Assembly (NCBI RefSeq): GCF_003627815.1
Contig: NZ_CP032698.1
Span: 7,936,001 to 8,000,000 of the forward strand
From: Streptomyces hundungensis
GTDB lineage: Bacteria > Actinomycetota > Actinomycetes > Streptomycetales > Streptomycetaceae
Length of the DNA stretch: 64,000 nt
Reading direction: 5' to 3'
Below, piece after piece: positions 52,154 to 60,557 of this stretch (position 1 is its first letter; every line of letters begins with the position of its first letter). The position numbers and the translations under genes are program-made. The notes under the pieces were generated by a model, which was given only the letters and a program-made list of their open reading frames with translations, was not told where the DNA came from and ran no database searches.

Positions 52154-52783
52154 ATGGCCCGACAGGAGCGCGCGTTACGTACGCGCAACGCGTTGATCGA
52201 GTCCGCCGCCGAACAGTTCGACCGCGACGGCTTCGAGACCGCGTCGCTCGCCACGATCAGTTCCCGGGCGGGGGTGAGCAACGGAGCGCTGCACTTCCAC
52301 TTCGCCAGCAAGACGGCGCTGGCCGGTGCGGTGCGCGAGGCCGCGGCGCAGCGGCTGGGACGGATCACCGCGAGCGAGCGGCGGTCGGCCGACAGCACGC
52401 TACAGACACTGATCGACGCCAGTCACGCCCTGGTCAAGGGGCTGCGGGGCGACGTGGTGCTGCGGGCGGGATTCGGCCTGGGCAGCAACCCCGCGTCGAG
52501 GGACTCGGGCGAGGACCTGCACGAACGCTGGCATCACTGGGTGGAGGAGAGCTTCGCGCAGGCGGGCCGCGAGGGCGCGCTGGCGCCCAAGGTGTCGGCG
52601 CGCGACGCGACACTGGTGGTGTCCGCCACGCTGGCCGGCTTCGAGGCGCTGGGCGGCCAGGACCCGGGGTGGCTGTCCCCTACGACCCTGACGCGCTTCT
52701 GGGAGTTACTGCTGCCCCGCCTCGCGCACGAGTCGGTACTGGAAGGGCTCGTAGCTTCAGGGACCGGATCCGAGGACGGCTGA
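52154..52783 (+). CDS. TetR-family regulator resembling gamma-butyrolactone receptors (ScbR/ArpA type)
   Basis: 209 aa from ATG 52154, chosen for the GGAG at 52144-52147 and because MARQERALRTR matches ScbR/ArpA N-termini; the frame is open further upstream. The HTH reads ISSRAGVSNGALHFHFASK. Two TTA codons, 8 (52175-52177) and 185 (52706-52708), predict bldA control. Receptor homologues bind autoregulatory elements and often control nearby antibiotic clusters. No butenolide/GBL synthase is in the window. Confidence 0.87.
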   Translation: MARQERALRTRNALIESAAEQFDRDGFETASLATISSRAGVSNGALHFHFASKTALAGAVREAAAQRLGRITASERRSADSTLQTLIDASHALVKGLRGDVVLRAGFGLGSNPASRDSGEDLHERWHHWVEESFAQAGREGALAPKVSARDATLVVSATLAGFEALGGQDPGWLSPTTLTRFWELLLPRLAHESVLEGLVASGTGSEDG

Positions 52784-52883
52784 GGGCCCGGGAGGCGGCC
52801 GAGGATTGCTGGACGCCGGCGGGGGAGCATGACGTCCGGTTGGTTCGGCTTCGGCCCGCGACAGGCCCCACGCTCACGCACAA

Positions 52884-53792
52884 CTAGCGCCTGTCGGAGG
52901 GCTGTTGGGCCAAGGTCGACAGGACAGACGCGACCAACGGGTGGGCGTGGTGGGTCCGCCAGGCGACGGCGACTCGCGTGCGAGCAGTACCGGGACCGAG
53001 CCGACGGAACGCGACCCCTCGGAGCCGGATGCGTCGGATGCCGGCCGGGGCCACCGAAACCCCCAGTCCGGCTTCCACGAGCGCACACACCGTCTGCCAC
53101 TCCACCGCGTACTGGGCAATCAGAGGCGTAAAACCTGCCGCCGTGCACAAGCCGGTGATCCGGTCGTAGAACCCGGGGCCGACTTCGCGGGGCATCAGCA
53201 CGAAGGGCGAGTCCGACAACTGGGGCAACTCTACGCTCCGTTGGGCCGCCAGCGGATGCGCCGCCGGCAGGACGGCGACGAAGGGTTCGTCCACTACGGT
53301 CCTGAAGCTGATCTCCGGGTCCTCGGTGGGGGGTTCACGCAGGAGGCCGACATCGATGGTTTCGCCCCGCAGGGCCGCGAGTTGGGGCGCGGTGGTCATC
53401 TCGTGGAGGTCCAGGCGCGCGCCGGGGAACTGCTGCCGGAAGGTGCGCAGCAGATCGGGCAGGACGGTCAGGGCGAGGGAGGCGGCGAAGCCGATGCGCA
53501 GCCGGCCCGCCTGGCCGTCGCCGACGGCCCGCGCCATGGCCAGGCCGTCGGCGAGGCCGGTCAGCGCCCGCAGCGCGGCGGGCAACAGTTCACGACCGAC
53601 CGGGGTGAGGGTGACACCGCTCGGTTCGCGGCGGAACAGAGCGTGCCCCACCTTGTCCTCCAGGCGGCGGATCTGCTGGCTCAACGGCGGTTGCGCCGTG
53701 CCGAGTCGGGCGGCGGCGCGGCCGAAGTGGAGTTCCTCGGCCAGCACGACAAACGCATGCAGTTGGGCGAGGGGAAGTTCGGGTCGCTCCAT
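52884..53792 (-). CDS. LysR-family transcriptional regulator
   Basis: 302 aa. N-terminal winged HTH (HFGRAAARLGTAQPPLSQQI) and a periplasmic-binding-like effector domain. It is divergent from the RidA gene with a 72-bp gap, the usual geometry for LysR control of its neighbour. Effector unknown. Confidence 0.9.
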   Translation of the reverse strand: MERPELPLAQLHAFVVLAEELHFGRAAARLGTAQPPLSQQIRRLEDKVGHALFRREPSGVTLTPVGRELLPAALRALTGLADGLAMARAVGDGQAGRLRIGFAASLALTVLPDLLRTFRQQFPGARLDLHEMTTAPQLAALRGETIDVGLLREPPTEDPEISFRTVVDEPFVAVLPAAHPLAAQRSVELPQLSDSPFVLMPREVGPGFYDRITGLCTAAGFTPLIAQYAVEWQTVCALVEAGLGVSVAPAGIRRIRLRGVAFRRLGPGTARTRVAVAWRTHHAHPLVASVLSTLAQQPSDRR

Positions 53793-53827
53793 ACGCCTAG
53801 AGATATCAGGTCGTGCTCCAGAACGTA

Positions 53828-53857
53828 TTAGACGTATCCACGCAGGTCACCTAGCGT
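53828..53857 (+). promoter_or_regulatory. Promoter for the RidA gene (leaderless)
   Basis: TTAGAC (53828-53833), an 18-base spacer and TAGCGT (53852-53857). ATG 53865 begins 7 bases after the -10, so the transcript probably starts at or next to the start codon. CGTAT repeats at 53824 and 53833 may be LysR contact points. Confidence 0.55.
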
Positions 53858-53864
53858 TCGGCGC

Positions 53865-54257
53865 ATGACAGAGCGACGTGCGATCCTCAGCGGCTCGACC
53901 TTTGAGGAGCAGATCGGCTATGCCCGCGCCGTGGTCGACGGCGACTGGGTTCATGTGTCCGGGACGACCGGCTTCGACTACACCACCATGACCATCTCCG
54001 ACGATGTGGTGGAACAGGCCGAGCAGTGCCTGCGCAACATCCGGGCCGCCCTGGCCGAAGCGGAGTGCACCTTCGCCGACGTGGTACGGGTGCGCTATCT
54101 GCTGCCCGACCGCGCGGACTTCGAGCCCTGCTGGCCGGTGCTGCGCCGCTGCTTCGGTGAGGTCAGGCCGGCGGCCACGATGCTCATGTGCGGCCTCGCC
54201 GACCCCCGGATGAAAATCGAGATCGAGGTGTACGCGCGGCGGGCCGCCTCCGCGTAG
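53865..54257 (+). CDS. RidA/YjgF-family enamine/imine deaminase
   Basis: 130 aa, full length for the family. HVSGTTGFDY near residue 30 and a conserved Arg near 105 fit RidA. These trimeric enzymes hydrolyse reactive 2-aminoacrylate or other imines. No ribosome site is seen; the gene looks leaderless. It is divergent from, and probably controlled by, the LysR regulator. Confidence 0.88.
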   Translation: MTERRAILSGSTFEEQIGYARAVVDGDWVHVSGTTGFDYTTMTISDDVVEQAEQCLRNIRAALAEAECTFADVVRVRYLLPDRADFEPCWPVLRRCFGEVRPAATMLMCGLADPRMKIEIEVYARRAASA

Positions 54258-54341
54258 GCGCCTGCGCGGCGGACCGCGAACGGCCGGCGAGGTCGCACCC
54301 GATCGGCCGGACAGGAGTGCGCGTCCGCCGACCCGGGTCGC

Positions 54342-55010
54342 TCAGACCTGGGAAGCCCGGCACGGCTCCGCCGCGAACGCCAGGATGTCGGCGACCGCCT
54401 CGCGCAGGCTCCCGAAGTGCCGGTGCACACCCTCGACGGGGGTCGGGGCGTTGACGCCCCACACCGTCATGCCGGCCCGAAGACCGGACTCGACCCCCGA
54501 TGGTGCGTCCTCAATGACGAGGCAGTCCTTCGGTTCGGCACCCAGACGCGCCGCGGCCAGCAAATAGGGAAGCGGTGACGGCTTGCCCTCGTCGACGGAC
54601 GCGGCATCCACGACCACATCCGGAACCGGCAGCCCGGTCCGTGCGAACCTGCCGCGTACCCGGTGCTCATAGTTCGAGGTCACCAACGCCCAGCGCCCCG
54701 GAGGCAGACCGGCCAGCAACTGCGACGCGCCGTCGAAGGCGGCGTACACACCCGACCGGACGTCCTCGTCCTCCAGCTCATGGAGCACGGCCAGGCATTC
54801 GTGCGGGTCCCGATCGGGGGCCACCACCGAAAACGTCTCCATGGGCCGCGTCCGCAGCGCCACCTGATGGACGGCGTCGGCATCGAGTCCGTACCCCGCG
54901 GCCCACCTCTCCCAGACGCGCCTCTGGTTGGCGACCGCGTCGATCAGTGTCCCGTCGACATCGAAGAGGACGTACCGGGGGGAGCTCGGGTGTGTGGGTT
55001 CGCTGGTCAC
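54342..55010 (-). CDS. HAD-superfamily phosphatase (PGP/GPH-like)
   Basis: 222 aa from GTG 55010; the ribosome site is weak. Motif I FDVDGTLID, motif II LVTSNYEHR, motif III Lys in DEGKPSPLPY and motif IV VIEDAPSG are all present. Small-substrate phosphatase of the subfamily IA, substrate unknown. Confidence 0.88.
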   Translation of the reverse strand: MTSEPTHPSSPRYVLFDVDGTLIDAVANQRRVWERWAAGYGLDADAVHQVALRTRPMETFSVVAPDRDPHECLAVLHELEDEDVRSGVYAAFDGASQLLAGLPPGRWALVTSNYEHRVRGRFARTGLPVPDVVVDAASVDEGKPSPLPYLLAAARLGAEPKDCLVIEDAPSGVESGLRAGMTVWGVNAPTPVEGVHRHFGSLREAVADILAFAAEPCRASQV

Positions 55011-55197
55011 GTCGTGATCATGCCATCGGGCCGTCGGGAATGGAACGGCGGGAGCCGCCGAAGGGTCCGTACGCCCTGGCAGGCGCCGCGTCGCGGCACG
55101 GGAGCGGTGGTCTACGATCCGACGGCGACCGGGGGCGGGCGGCCGTCCGCTCCCTCCCTCACCGAGGGCCGACCACCACTACCGCGAACAGGGTTCG

Positions 55198-55833
55198 ATG
55201 AACGACACCGCCGCAACAAGCCCGACGCATCAGCCCCAGCCCACCGGCGGCAGCAACATCGCACGGCGCCGCCGCACGCTCACCACGCTCGGATGGGCGG
55301 TGGGCATACCCGTGGTGGGCACCCTCGCCGGCTTCCTGACCCAGTATCCGTACGGGCTCTGGGTGGGAGTCATCGTGGTGCTGATCGTCGTCGCGGCGAC
55401 CGCCATCGTGGTCGGGAGCAGCTGGCACCGCGCCGGGGTCGCCACCCTGGCGTGCGCCACCGGGCTTGCCCTGCCGCTGTTCGCGGGACCCACCCTCTAC
55501 GAGGTCTGGGCCAAGAGACTGGGCACACCGGCCGACGCCGTCGTCCTCGACACCGGCCAGGAAGTCAACGGCAAGGGCACCGAACTCGACGTCTGTACGG
55601 TCATCGACACCTCAGGGACCCGGTACGAACTCGGCGAACGGCAGAACTGCCACGGCCAGTTCGAGCAGGGCCAGCACGTGACCGTCTTCAAGGACCCGCT
55701 CGGTCTGCTCGACCCGTGGGTGCAGGAGACGGCCGACCGCGGTGTCGGCACGGTGAGCCTGCCCATCTCCGCGGGCCTGTTCCTCGTCACGGGCGCGAGC
55801 ATCCTCTACGCCGGTCAGCGCCGCCGGCCCTGA
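55198..55833 (+). CDS. Polytopic membrane protein of unknown function
   Basis: 211 aa. Four hydrophobic helices at about 30-48, 53-75, 80-100 and 186-205, with an extracytoplasmic-looking loop that has two Cys (DVCTVID and ERQNCHG) and may be disulfide-linked. No family is recognised. It stands alone and ends near a hairpin shared with the convergent hydrolase gene. Confidence 0.72.
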   Translation: MNDTAATSPTHQPQPTGGSNIARRRRTLTTLGWAVGIPVVGTLAGFLTQYPYGLWVGVIVVLIVVAATAIVVGSSWHRAGVATLACATGLALPLFAGPTLYEVWAKRLGTPADAVVLDTGQEVNGKGTELDVCTVIDTSGTRYELGERQNCHGQFEQGQHVTVFKDPLGLLDPWVQETADRGVGTVSLPISAGLFLVTGASILYAGQRRRP

Positions 55834-55938
55834 AGTCCGTCCGCCGAACGATCACCGAGCCGGGATGACGGCCCGGCCCAATTGCCTTGCCGTGGTGCCG
55901 CCCGGCCAGCCGGCGGACCAGCCAGTCGGCCAACCGAC

Positions 55939-55963
55939 CGCCGCCGAAGCGGACCGTCGGCGG
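55939..55963. terminator. Hairpin between convergent genes
   Basis: GCCGCCGA (55939-55946) pairs with TCGGCGGC (55956-55963), loop 9 nt. Confidence 0.5.
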
Positions 55964-55992
55964 CCGGCCCCGCGCTCTTTCGGGCCGTAGGC

Positions 55993-56736
55993 CTACTTGC
56001 GGTGCAGAGTGCGGTCGAGGAGGGGGAGCAGACGGTCCCAGTGGAGTCGTAGCGCGGCGGGATCGTAGGCGTCGGTGTCGGACATGGTGAAGCCGTGGGT
56101 GGTGCCGGGGTAGATCTCGGAGGTGTGGTCGACACCCGCGGCGTCCAGGGCCCGGTTGAGCTCGTCCAGGGCTTCGGGCGTCATGTCGCTTGCGGCGTGG
56201 CCGAGATGGACCGGGGCGCTGAGCTTGGAGATGAGGCGGTCCCGGTCTTCCCGGTCGGCGCCCACGGGGCCGTGGAACCCGGCGACGGCGGCCACCCGGC
56301 CGGGGTGGGCCGCGGCGGTGCGCAGCGCCAGGAGACCGCCGATGCAGTAGCCGGTCACCGCGACGGGTCCGGCGCCGACCTCGGGCCGGGCGGTGAGGAA
56401 GTCGAGGTAGGCGTCGGCGTCGCGCAGGACACGCTCGGCGGTATGCGCCTGGATCAGCGGCATCAGCTGGGCGAAGACCGCCGGACGGGTCTCCTCGCCG
56501 ATGTACTCGGGCAGGTCGATCACCGGTGACGGGCCGTGCCGGTAGAAGACATGGGGAACGAGTACGTAGTAGCCGTGCCCGGCCAGTTCGCGAGCCAGCG
56601 CCTGTATGACGGGCCGGATGCCGAAGCCGTCCGGGTACATCAACACCCCCGGGTGCGGCCCGGCGTGGTCGGGGTGGGCGGCGAAGGCGTCGGCCTGGCC
56701 GTCCGCCGTGGGAATGCGCAGCGTCTCGGTGTGCAT
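55993..56736 (-). CDS. Dienelactone hydrolase family protein
   Basis: 247 aa from ATG 56736 with GGAG. Alpha/beta hydrolase with the dienelactone-hydrolase nucleophile Cys in GYCIGG, an acid near residue 190 and His in GTTHGF. The Cys nucleophile separates it from ordinary Ser esterases. It could hydrolyse lactones from aromatic breakdown; no ring-cleavage genes are nearby. Confidence 0.9.
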   Translation of the reverse strand: MHTETLRIPTADGQADAFAAHPDHAGPHPGVLMYPDGFGIRPVIQALARELAGHGYYVLVPHVFYRHGPSPVIDLPEYIGEETRPAVFAQLMPLIQAHTAERVLRDADAYLDFLTARPEVGAGPVAVTGYCIGGLLALRTAAAHPGRVAAVAGFHGPVGADREDRDRLISKLSAPVHLGHAASDMTPEALDELNRALDAAGVDHTSEIYPGTTHGFTMSDTDAYDPAALRLHWDRLLPLLDRTLHRK

Positions 56737-57244
56737 GAGTTCTCCAGTCGTGGTTGATGGGTCGGGCCTGTGATCAACACGACGGAGGCGGAGCCCGCGC
56801 GCCAACGCGGCATCCTCTGTCCGACAGCAGGCGCGCGACGGCCCGAACGGCGCTCAGCGGAGCACCGGGTCAACCGTCCGTGTGTGGCGCGATGCCGTCC
56901 CGGTAGTCATCCGCCCACCCTAATGCACCGGACGGGTGCAGGATCAACGCGCCTTGTCCGCAGGGCAGTTGACGAGCCCGGGTGGCGGACCACCCGGTCG
57001 CCGGTAGGCCCGGGGGTGCATTGTCCGGCGCTGTTTCACGGCCTCCGGCTCGGCCGCCCCCCCCTCGCGCCGACGACAGAAGCTGAGCCACTCCCGCCCC
57101 CGCCTTCGGCTGGGCCGCGCGCGACGACCAGGCCCGCCGAGTCTCGCCTCAACGGGACGGCCTGAGTACGAATGAGTACCTGCACCCCCGAACTGAGTAC
57201 GCGCGCCCAGGTCCGGGCCTTGCCGGGCGACGGAAGCTGGGGTC
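56737..57244. other. Intergenic region without supported gene
   Basis: 508 bp. Open frames here have irregular composition and no ribosome site. Only the flanking promoters are expected; no strong hairpin was found. Confidence 0.55.
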
Positions 57245-57889
57245 ATGACAACGCCATCCGCCGTCTGCCCGCCGCCCCTGCCGTCGACGCCCCCGCTCCC
57301 GGCGGGTCCAGGGCGCGCCCGACGGGCCTGGATCGCGGGTGCCGTCGGTGTTTTGCTGGTGGCTCTGCTCGCTGGGGCCATCTGGTGGCTGACCCGGGAC
57401 GACGACAACTCCCCGCTCGCCGGGCGGCCTCGCGTGACGGACAGCGCGGCCGGCCTCTCGTACGCCGTACCGCAGGGGTGGAAGCGCAGTGACGGCAAGG
57501 ACTTGATCAAGGCCTTCACGTCGTCGATCACCACGTCGGGGCCCGACGGCCACGGGGGAGCCGCGGTGCTCGCCGGGCGGGGCGGCGCGGTCGAGGAGTC
57601 CACGCTGCGGCGACGGACGGAGACGGCGGCGCGGTCCAACGCGGAGTTCTTCTACCCGGACGGCACGTCGACGGTGGAGGAGTCCCGGCGCACCACGGTG
57701 AGCGGCCACCCCGCCTACACCGTGTCGCTGAGTGCGCGCGACGACGGTGGGCGAGCGGGCCGGATACGGCTGACCATCGTCGCGCAGGGCGCCGAGCAGT
57801 CGGCCTTCCTCCTCGGCGTCAGCGAGTCGCTTGATCCGGCCATGACGCGCGAGATTGACGCGGTGCTGGCCGACGCCGCGATGCGATAG
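57245..57889 (+). CDS. Membrane-anchored extracytoplasmic protein of unknown function
   Basis: 214 aa from ATG 57245. Pro-rich cytoplasmic N-terminus, one TM helix at about 29-50, then a soluble domain that looks like a PsbP/LpqN-type small fold (GLSYAVPQGWKRSDG, TTVSGHPAYTVSL). No catalytic motif is seen. It is followed by a tandem repeat and terminator. Confidence 0.72.
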   Translation: MTTPSAVCPPPLPSTPPLPAGPGRARRAWIAGAVGVLLVALLAGAIWWLTRDDDNSPLAGRPRVTDSAAGLSYAVPQGWKRSDGKDLIKAFTSSITTSGPDGHGGAAVLAGRGGAVEESTLRRRTETAARSNAEFFYPDGTSTVEESRRTTVSGHPAYTVSLSARDDGGRAGRIRLTIVAQGAEQSAFLLGVSESLDPAMTREIDAVLADAAMR

Positions 57890-57903
57890 GCGCCGGCCGG
57901 GCG

Positions 57904-57937
57904 GGTCGCAGGGCTGGGCCGGTCGCAGGGCTGGGCC
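57904..57937 (+). repeat. Tandem duplication of 17 bp
   Basis: GGTCGCAGGGCTGGGCC occurs twice head to tail (57904-57920, 57921-57937) directly before the terminator stem. Confidence 0.8.
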
Positions 57938-57982
57938 GGGGCGGCCGCCGGGGGGAGTGTCCCCGCCCCGCGGCCGCCCCGG
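57936..57982. terminator. Bidirectional terminator before the MarR gene
   Basis: CCGGGGCGGCCGC (57936-57948) and GCGGCCGCCCCGG (57970-57982) form a perfect 13-bp stem, with an inner G/C-run hairpin in the loop. It lies between convergent genes. Confidence 0.78.
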
Positions 57983-58038
57983 CGGTTCGGGTCACTGGGA
58001 CGTACTCCTGTCCCAGTTCGTCCGCGAAAGCTCCGCGC

Positions 58039-58518
58039 TCAGCCCGGGGTTCGCGTCGGCGGCAGCCCTTCGCCGGGGGGCGATGGAAGCACCGGTGGCG
58101 CGCCCCAGGGCATCTCCAGGGCGGTGCGCAACGCGTCGACGGCGGGTCGGCCGATGCGTTCGGCGAGTTCGTCCTCCAAACGCTCGAGAACGACGCCGGC
58201 CTGGCGGTGGGCGCGCTCCCCCTGGGGGGTGCGTCGGATCAGCCGCTGCCGTCCGGAGGCGGGGTCGGGCGTCTGTTCCAGGAGCCCGGCGGCCACCAGG
58301 CCGTGCACGGCCTGGTGTGCGGTCTGCCGGGTGACGCCGGTCCGCCTCGCCAGCTCCGACACCGTGGTGCCTTCCAGGTCCAGCACCGCGAAGAGCTGGA
58401 CCTGGGTGGGCGAAACGGGCGCGACCTCGGCCTCTTCGAGGCTCGCCAGCAGAGCCTCCTCGAACCAGCGGCGGGCCTCGGTGAGCAGCTGGGGGAGGCT
58501 GCGGCCGGTGACGTGCAT
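58039..58518 (-). CDS. MarR-family transcriptional regulator
   Basis: 159 aa. Winged HTH with TVSELARRTGVTRQTAHQAV and wing PDPASGRQRL. It is divergent from the quercetinase gene, with a 40-bp composite palindrome (58677-58716) between them that is its likely operator. A flavonoid or phenolic inducer is expected by analogy. Confidence 0.88.
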   Translation of the reverse strand: MHVTGRSLPQLLTEARRWFEEALLASLEEAEVAPVSPTQVQLFAVLDLEGTTVSELARRTGVTRQTAHQAVHGLVAAGLLEQTPDPASGRQRLIRRTPQGERAHRQAGVVLERLEDELAERIGRPAVDALRTALEMPWGAPPVLPSPPGEGLPPTRTPG

Positions 58519-58543
58519 GCGTTCCTCACGACGAAGAGATCCA

Positions 58544-58680
58544 GCGGCCCAGCGTAAGACCTGCGGGCCCGCGGCTTGCTCATCACCGAGTGGCCCGGCG
58601 TAGGCCTGCGGGACTGCGGCCCGCCCGCCACCGAGCGGCCCAGTGCGAGGCCTGCGGGCCTGCGGCTTGCCTACGACCGA
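58544..58680. repeat. Three degenerate 45-46-bp tandem repeats
   Basis: Units at 58544-58589, 58590-58634 and 58635-58680 share GCGGCCCAG...CCTGCGGG...GCGGC and each ends in ACCGA. They fill the MarR/queD intergenic region up to the palindrome. Confidence 0.78.
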
Positions 58681-58716
58681 ACCTACGTGTCAGGCTACCT
58701 GACAATCTAGGTTCGG
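58677..58716. promoter_or_regulatory. 40-bp composite palindrome (probable MarR operator)
   Basis: Outer arms CCGAACCTA (58677-58685) and TAGGTTCGG (58708-58716) enclose inner arms TGTCAGG (58688-58694) and CCTGACA (58698-58704). Both arm pairs are perfect. It ends 13 bases before the quercetinase start. Confidence 0.8.
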
Positions 58717-58729
58717 AATCGGAGCGACC

Positions 58730-59287
58730 ATGACGATCGAGTACGCCACCGCCCACCGGCGGGCCTCACACATCCCCGCCGAGGCGGGCACGCCCTACTT
58801 CATCGAAAAGGGCGACGGAGACCGCGCCCACCTGTTCGGCGACCTCATCACCATCTACGCGGGCGGTGAGCAGACCGAGAACGCTTTCAACTTCTTCACC
58901 GTCGAAGGCCCCAAGGGCAACCTCATCCCGGCCCATGTGCACGCCGACACGTATGAGGTCTTCTACGTCACCGCCGGCGCCGTCCGTCTCTTCGTCGAGG
59001 ACCTCCACGGCAACCAGCAGGAAAAGCTCCTCACCCCCGGCGACTTCGGCTTCGTCCCCAAGAACTGCCCGCACGCCTACCGCATGGAGCGCCACCACAG
59101 CCAGGTCGTAGGCGTAGCCGCGGGCCCGGGCGGCACCTTTGAACGCTTCTTCGAAACCCTCGGCGCCCCCACCGACCAACACGGTCTCCCGCGCGATGCG
59201 TTCGTCCCCGCTCCCGAGAAGTTCGCCACCGTCCCCCAGCAGTACGACGTGCGCTTCCTGCGGGACCACCAGTGGAAGACGGGGTGA
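58730..59287 (+). CDS. queD: Quercetin 2,3-dioxygenase (cupin)
   Basis: 185 aa, nearly identical in length to Streptomyces QueD. The cupin metal site is visible as PAHVHADTYE (two His and Glu) and a distal His in KNCPHAYRM. Streptomycete QueD is a Ni/Co-dependent enzyme that opens the flavonol ring and releases CO. The start at 58730 follows GGAG. The dyad upstream and the divergent MarR gene suggest induction by flavonols. Confidence 0.93.
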   Translation: MTIEYATAHRRASHIPAEAGTPYFIEKGDGDRAHLFGDLITIYAGGEQTENAFNFFTVEGPKGNLIPAHVHADTYEVFYVTAGAVRLFVEDLHGNQQEKLLTPGDFGFVPKNCPHAYRMERHHSQVVGVAAGPGGTFERFFETLGAPTDQHGLPRDAFVPAPEKFATVPQQYDVRFLRDHQWKTG

Positions 59288-59325
59288 TGGGGCAGGGAGG
59301 GGAGGAAGGGGAGGAACCGGACCGG

Positions 59326-60264
59326 CTAGGGGGTGCCCTCTCCTGATTTGGCCTGTGTGATCTGGGCCTGCGCCGCCGCCAGTGTCATGGTGCTCGCGCA
59401 CACGGCACGGTGGAGAGAGTCCTCCAGCCGGTCGTCGGCGTGGGCCTGAGCGAGCGGTACGGGGCGCAGATTGGCCGGGTCCAGAGGGGCGCCACCGAGC
59501 TCCAGGGGAACGATGTGGTCCTCCTCGTAGTGGGCGGGGTTCTTGTCCGCCGCGAGGGAGGCCGCGAGTTGCCGCTTCTTGATCTCCTCGGTCCGGCCGA
59601 CCGGTGGCCGTGCCTTCGCCGCCCAGCCGCGTACACAGATCGTGGATCGAACAGTGGACTGGCTCACGGCAGGATTGAGTGCGGGCGGGGCGGGCGCGGG
59701 AGGGCGGGTGCCGGGGGCGGCGGCCACCTGGTGGAGCGAGCCGTGTGTGATCGTCCCGTTCTTCACCGTGTACGTACCTGCGTAGTCGGCGGTGCTTCCA
59801 TCAGCCTTGACCGTGTGGAGCCGGATGCTGACCGTGCTCCCGCTCACCGCGTCGATGCTCACCCTGTCGAAGGCGGTTTCGGCGAAGCCGCCCGTAAAGG
59901 AGTCGTAACTCTGGCCGAGGTGATCGCCTCCCAGGGCCCAGGCCCGCCGGTAGTCGCGGGCGTTGATCGCTGCGTAGAAGTCCTCGACGACGGTGGCGGG
60001 AGCCGGTGCCGTGCTTCCGATGGCGGGGGCGGCTTGCGTCCTGAACCCTGCCAGTCCTGCCAGTCCTGCCAGTCCTGCCAGCCCCGTCGGCTCTGTCGGC
60101 GTCGGGGGAGTTTTCGCCGGTGGGCGGGGTGTGCCGGCGCCGGCCGTCTGCGGTCCGATCGCGTGCGAGGACGTGGCAGGTGACGCGTCCGTGGGTTGGG
60201 CGCATCCCGCAAGCGTGAGGAGGACGGCAACACCCGTTCCGGTCGCGGTGGTCCATGTCTTCAT
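59326..60264 (-). CDS. Lipoprotein with C-terminal HNH-like motif
   Basis: 312 aa from ATG 60264 with GGAGG. Lipobox LAGC at Cys21. A Pro/Thr linker includes GLAGLAGLAGLAG, from a 9-bp tandem repeat. A middle domain (about 95-185) resembles small NTF2-like or secreted adaptor folds. The C-terminus carries YEEDHIVPLELGGAPLDPANL, like HNH nuclease cores. An extracellular lipid-anchored nuclease or peptidoglycan-proximal enzyme is possible; function unproven. Confidence 0.75.
   Translation of the reverse strand: MKTWTTATGTGVAVLLTLAGCAQPTDASPATSSHAIGPQTAGAGTPRPPAKTPPTPTEPTGLAGLAGLAGLAGFRTQAAPAIGSTAPAPATVVEDFYAAINARDYRRAWALGGDHLGQSYDSFTGGFAETAFDRVSIDAVSGSTVSIRLHTVKADGSTADYAGTYTVKNGTITHGSLHQVAAAPGTRPPAPAPPALNPAVSQSTVRSTICVRGWAAKARPPVGRTEEIKKRQLAASLAADKNPAHYEEDHIVPLELGGAPLDPANLRPVPLAQAHADDRLEDSLHRAVCASTMTLAAAQAQITQAKSGEGTP
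60047..60082. repeat. 9-bp microsatellite in the lipoprotein gene
   Basis: CCTGCCAGT is repeated four times in frame (the last unit ends C), encoding the LAG repeats. The copy number could vary between strains without frameshift. Confidence 0.85.
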
Positions 60265-60543
60265 GGAGAGCCTCCGGAGGTGGCTCTGAGATATCGGAGG
60301 ATGACTCATCGCACTCGCCGGCCGCCATTGCACACACAGACCGACGGCGCTCGCCCCCAGTATCCGCCCCCGCAGGCTCGGCCACCCGTTGACTGGGTCG
60401 GTGCGTTTGGGCTCGGGCGGGACGAGGGCTGGTCAGGCGACATCGATGTGGTGGTGACCGCCTTCGGCCGGCCGATCGGTGTCCAGCAGCGATTCACCGG
60501 GATCGTCGTGGCCGCCGACGATTCCGTCGGTTTGCCGAAGCGC

Positions 60544-60549
60544 TAGCGT
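60544..60549 (+). promoter_or_regulatory. -10 element of a leaderless promoter (TmrB-like gene)
   Basis: TAGCGT lies 8 bases before ATG 60558, and there is no ribosome site. The same TAGCGT hexamer occurs before the RidA gene and the 30-residue ORF. Confidence 0.45.
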
Positions 60550-60557
60550 TGCGCCCC

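Noticed and set aside
56770..57165. Possible 131-residue gene in the 508-bp gap
   Set aside because: Pro/Arg-rich, no ribosome site, no recognisable fold.
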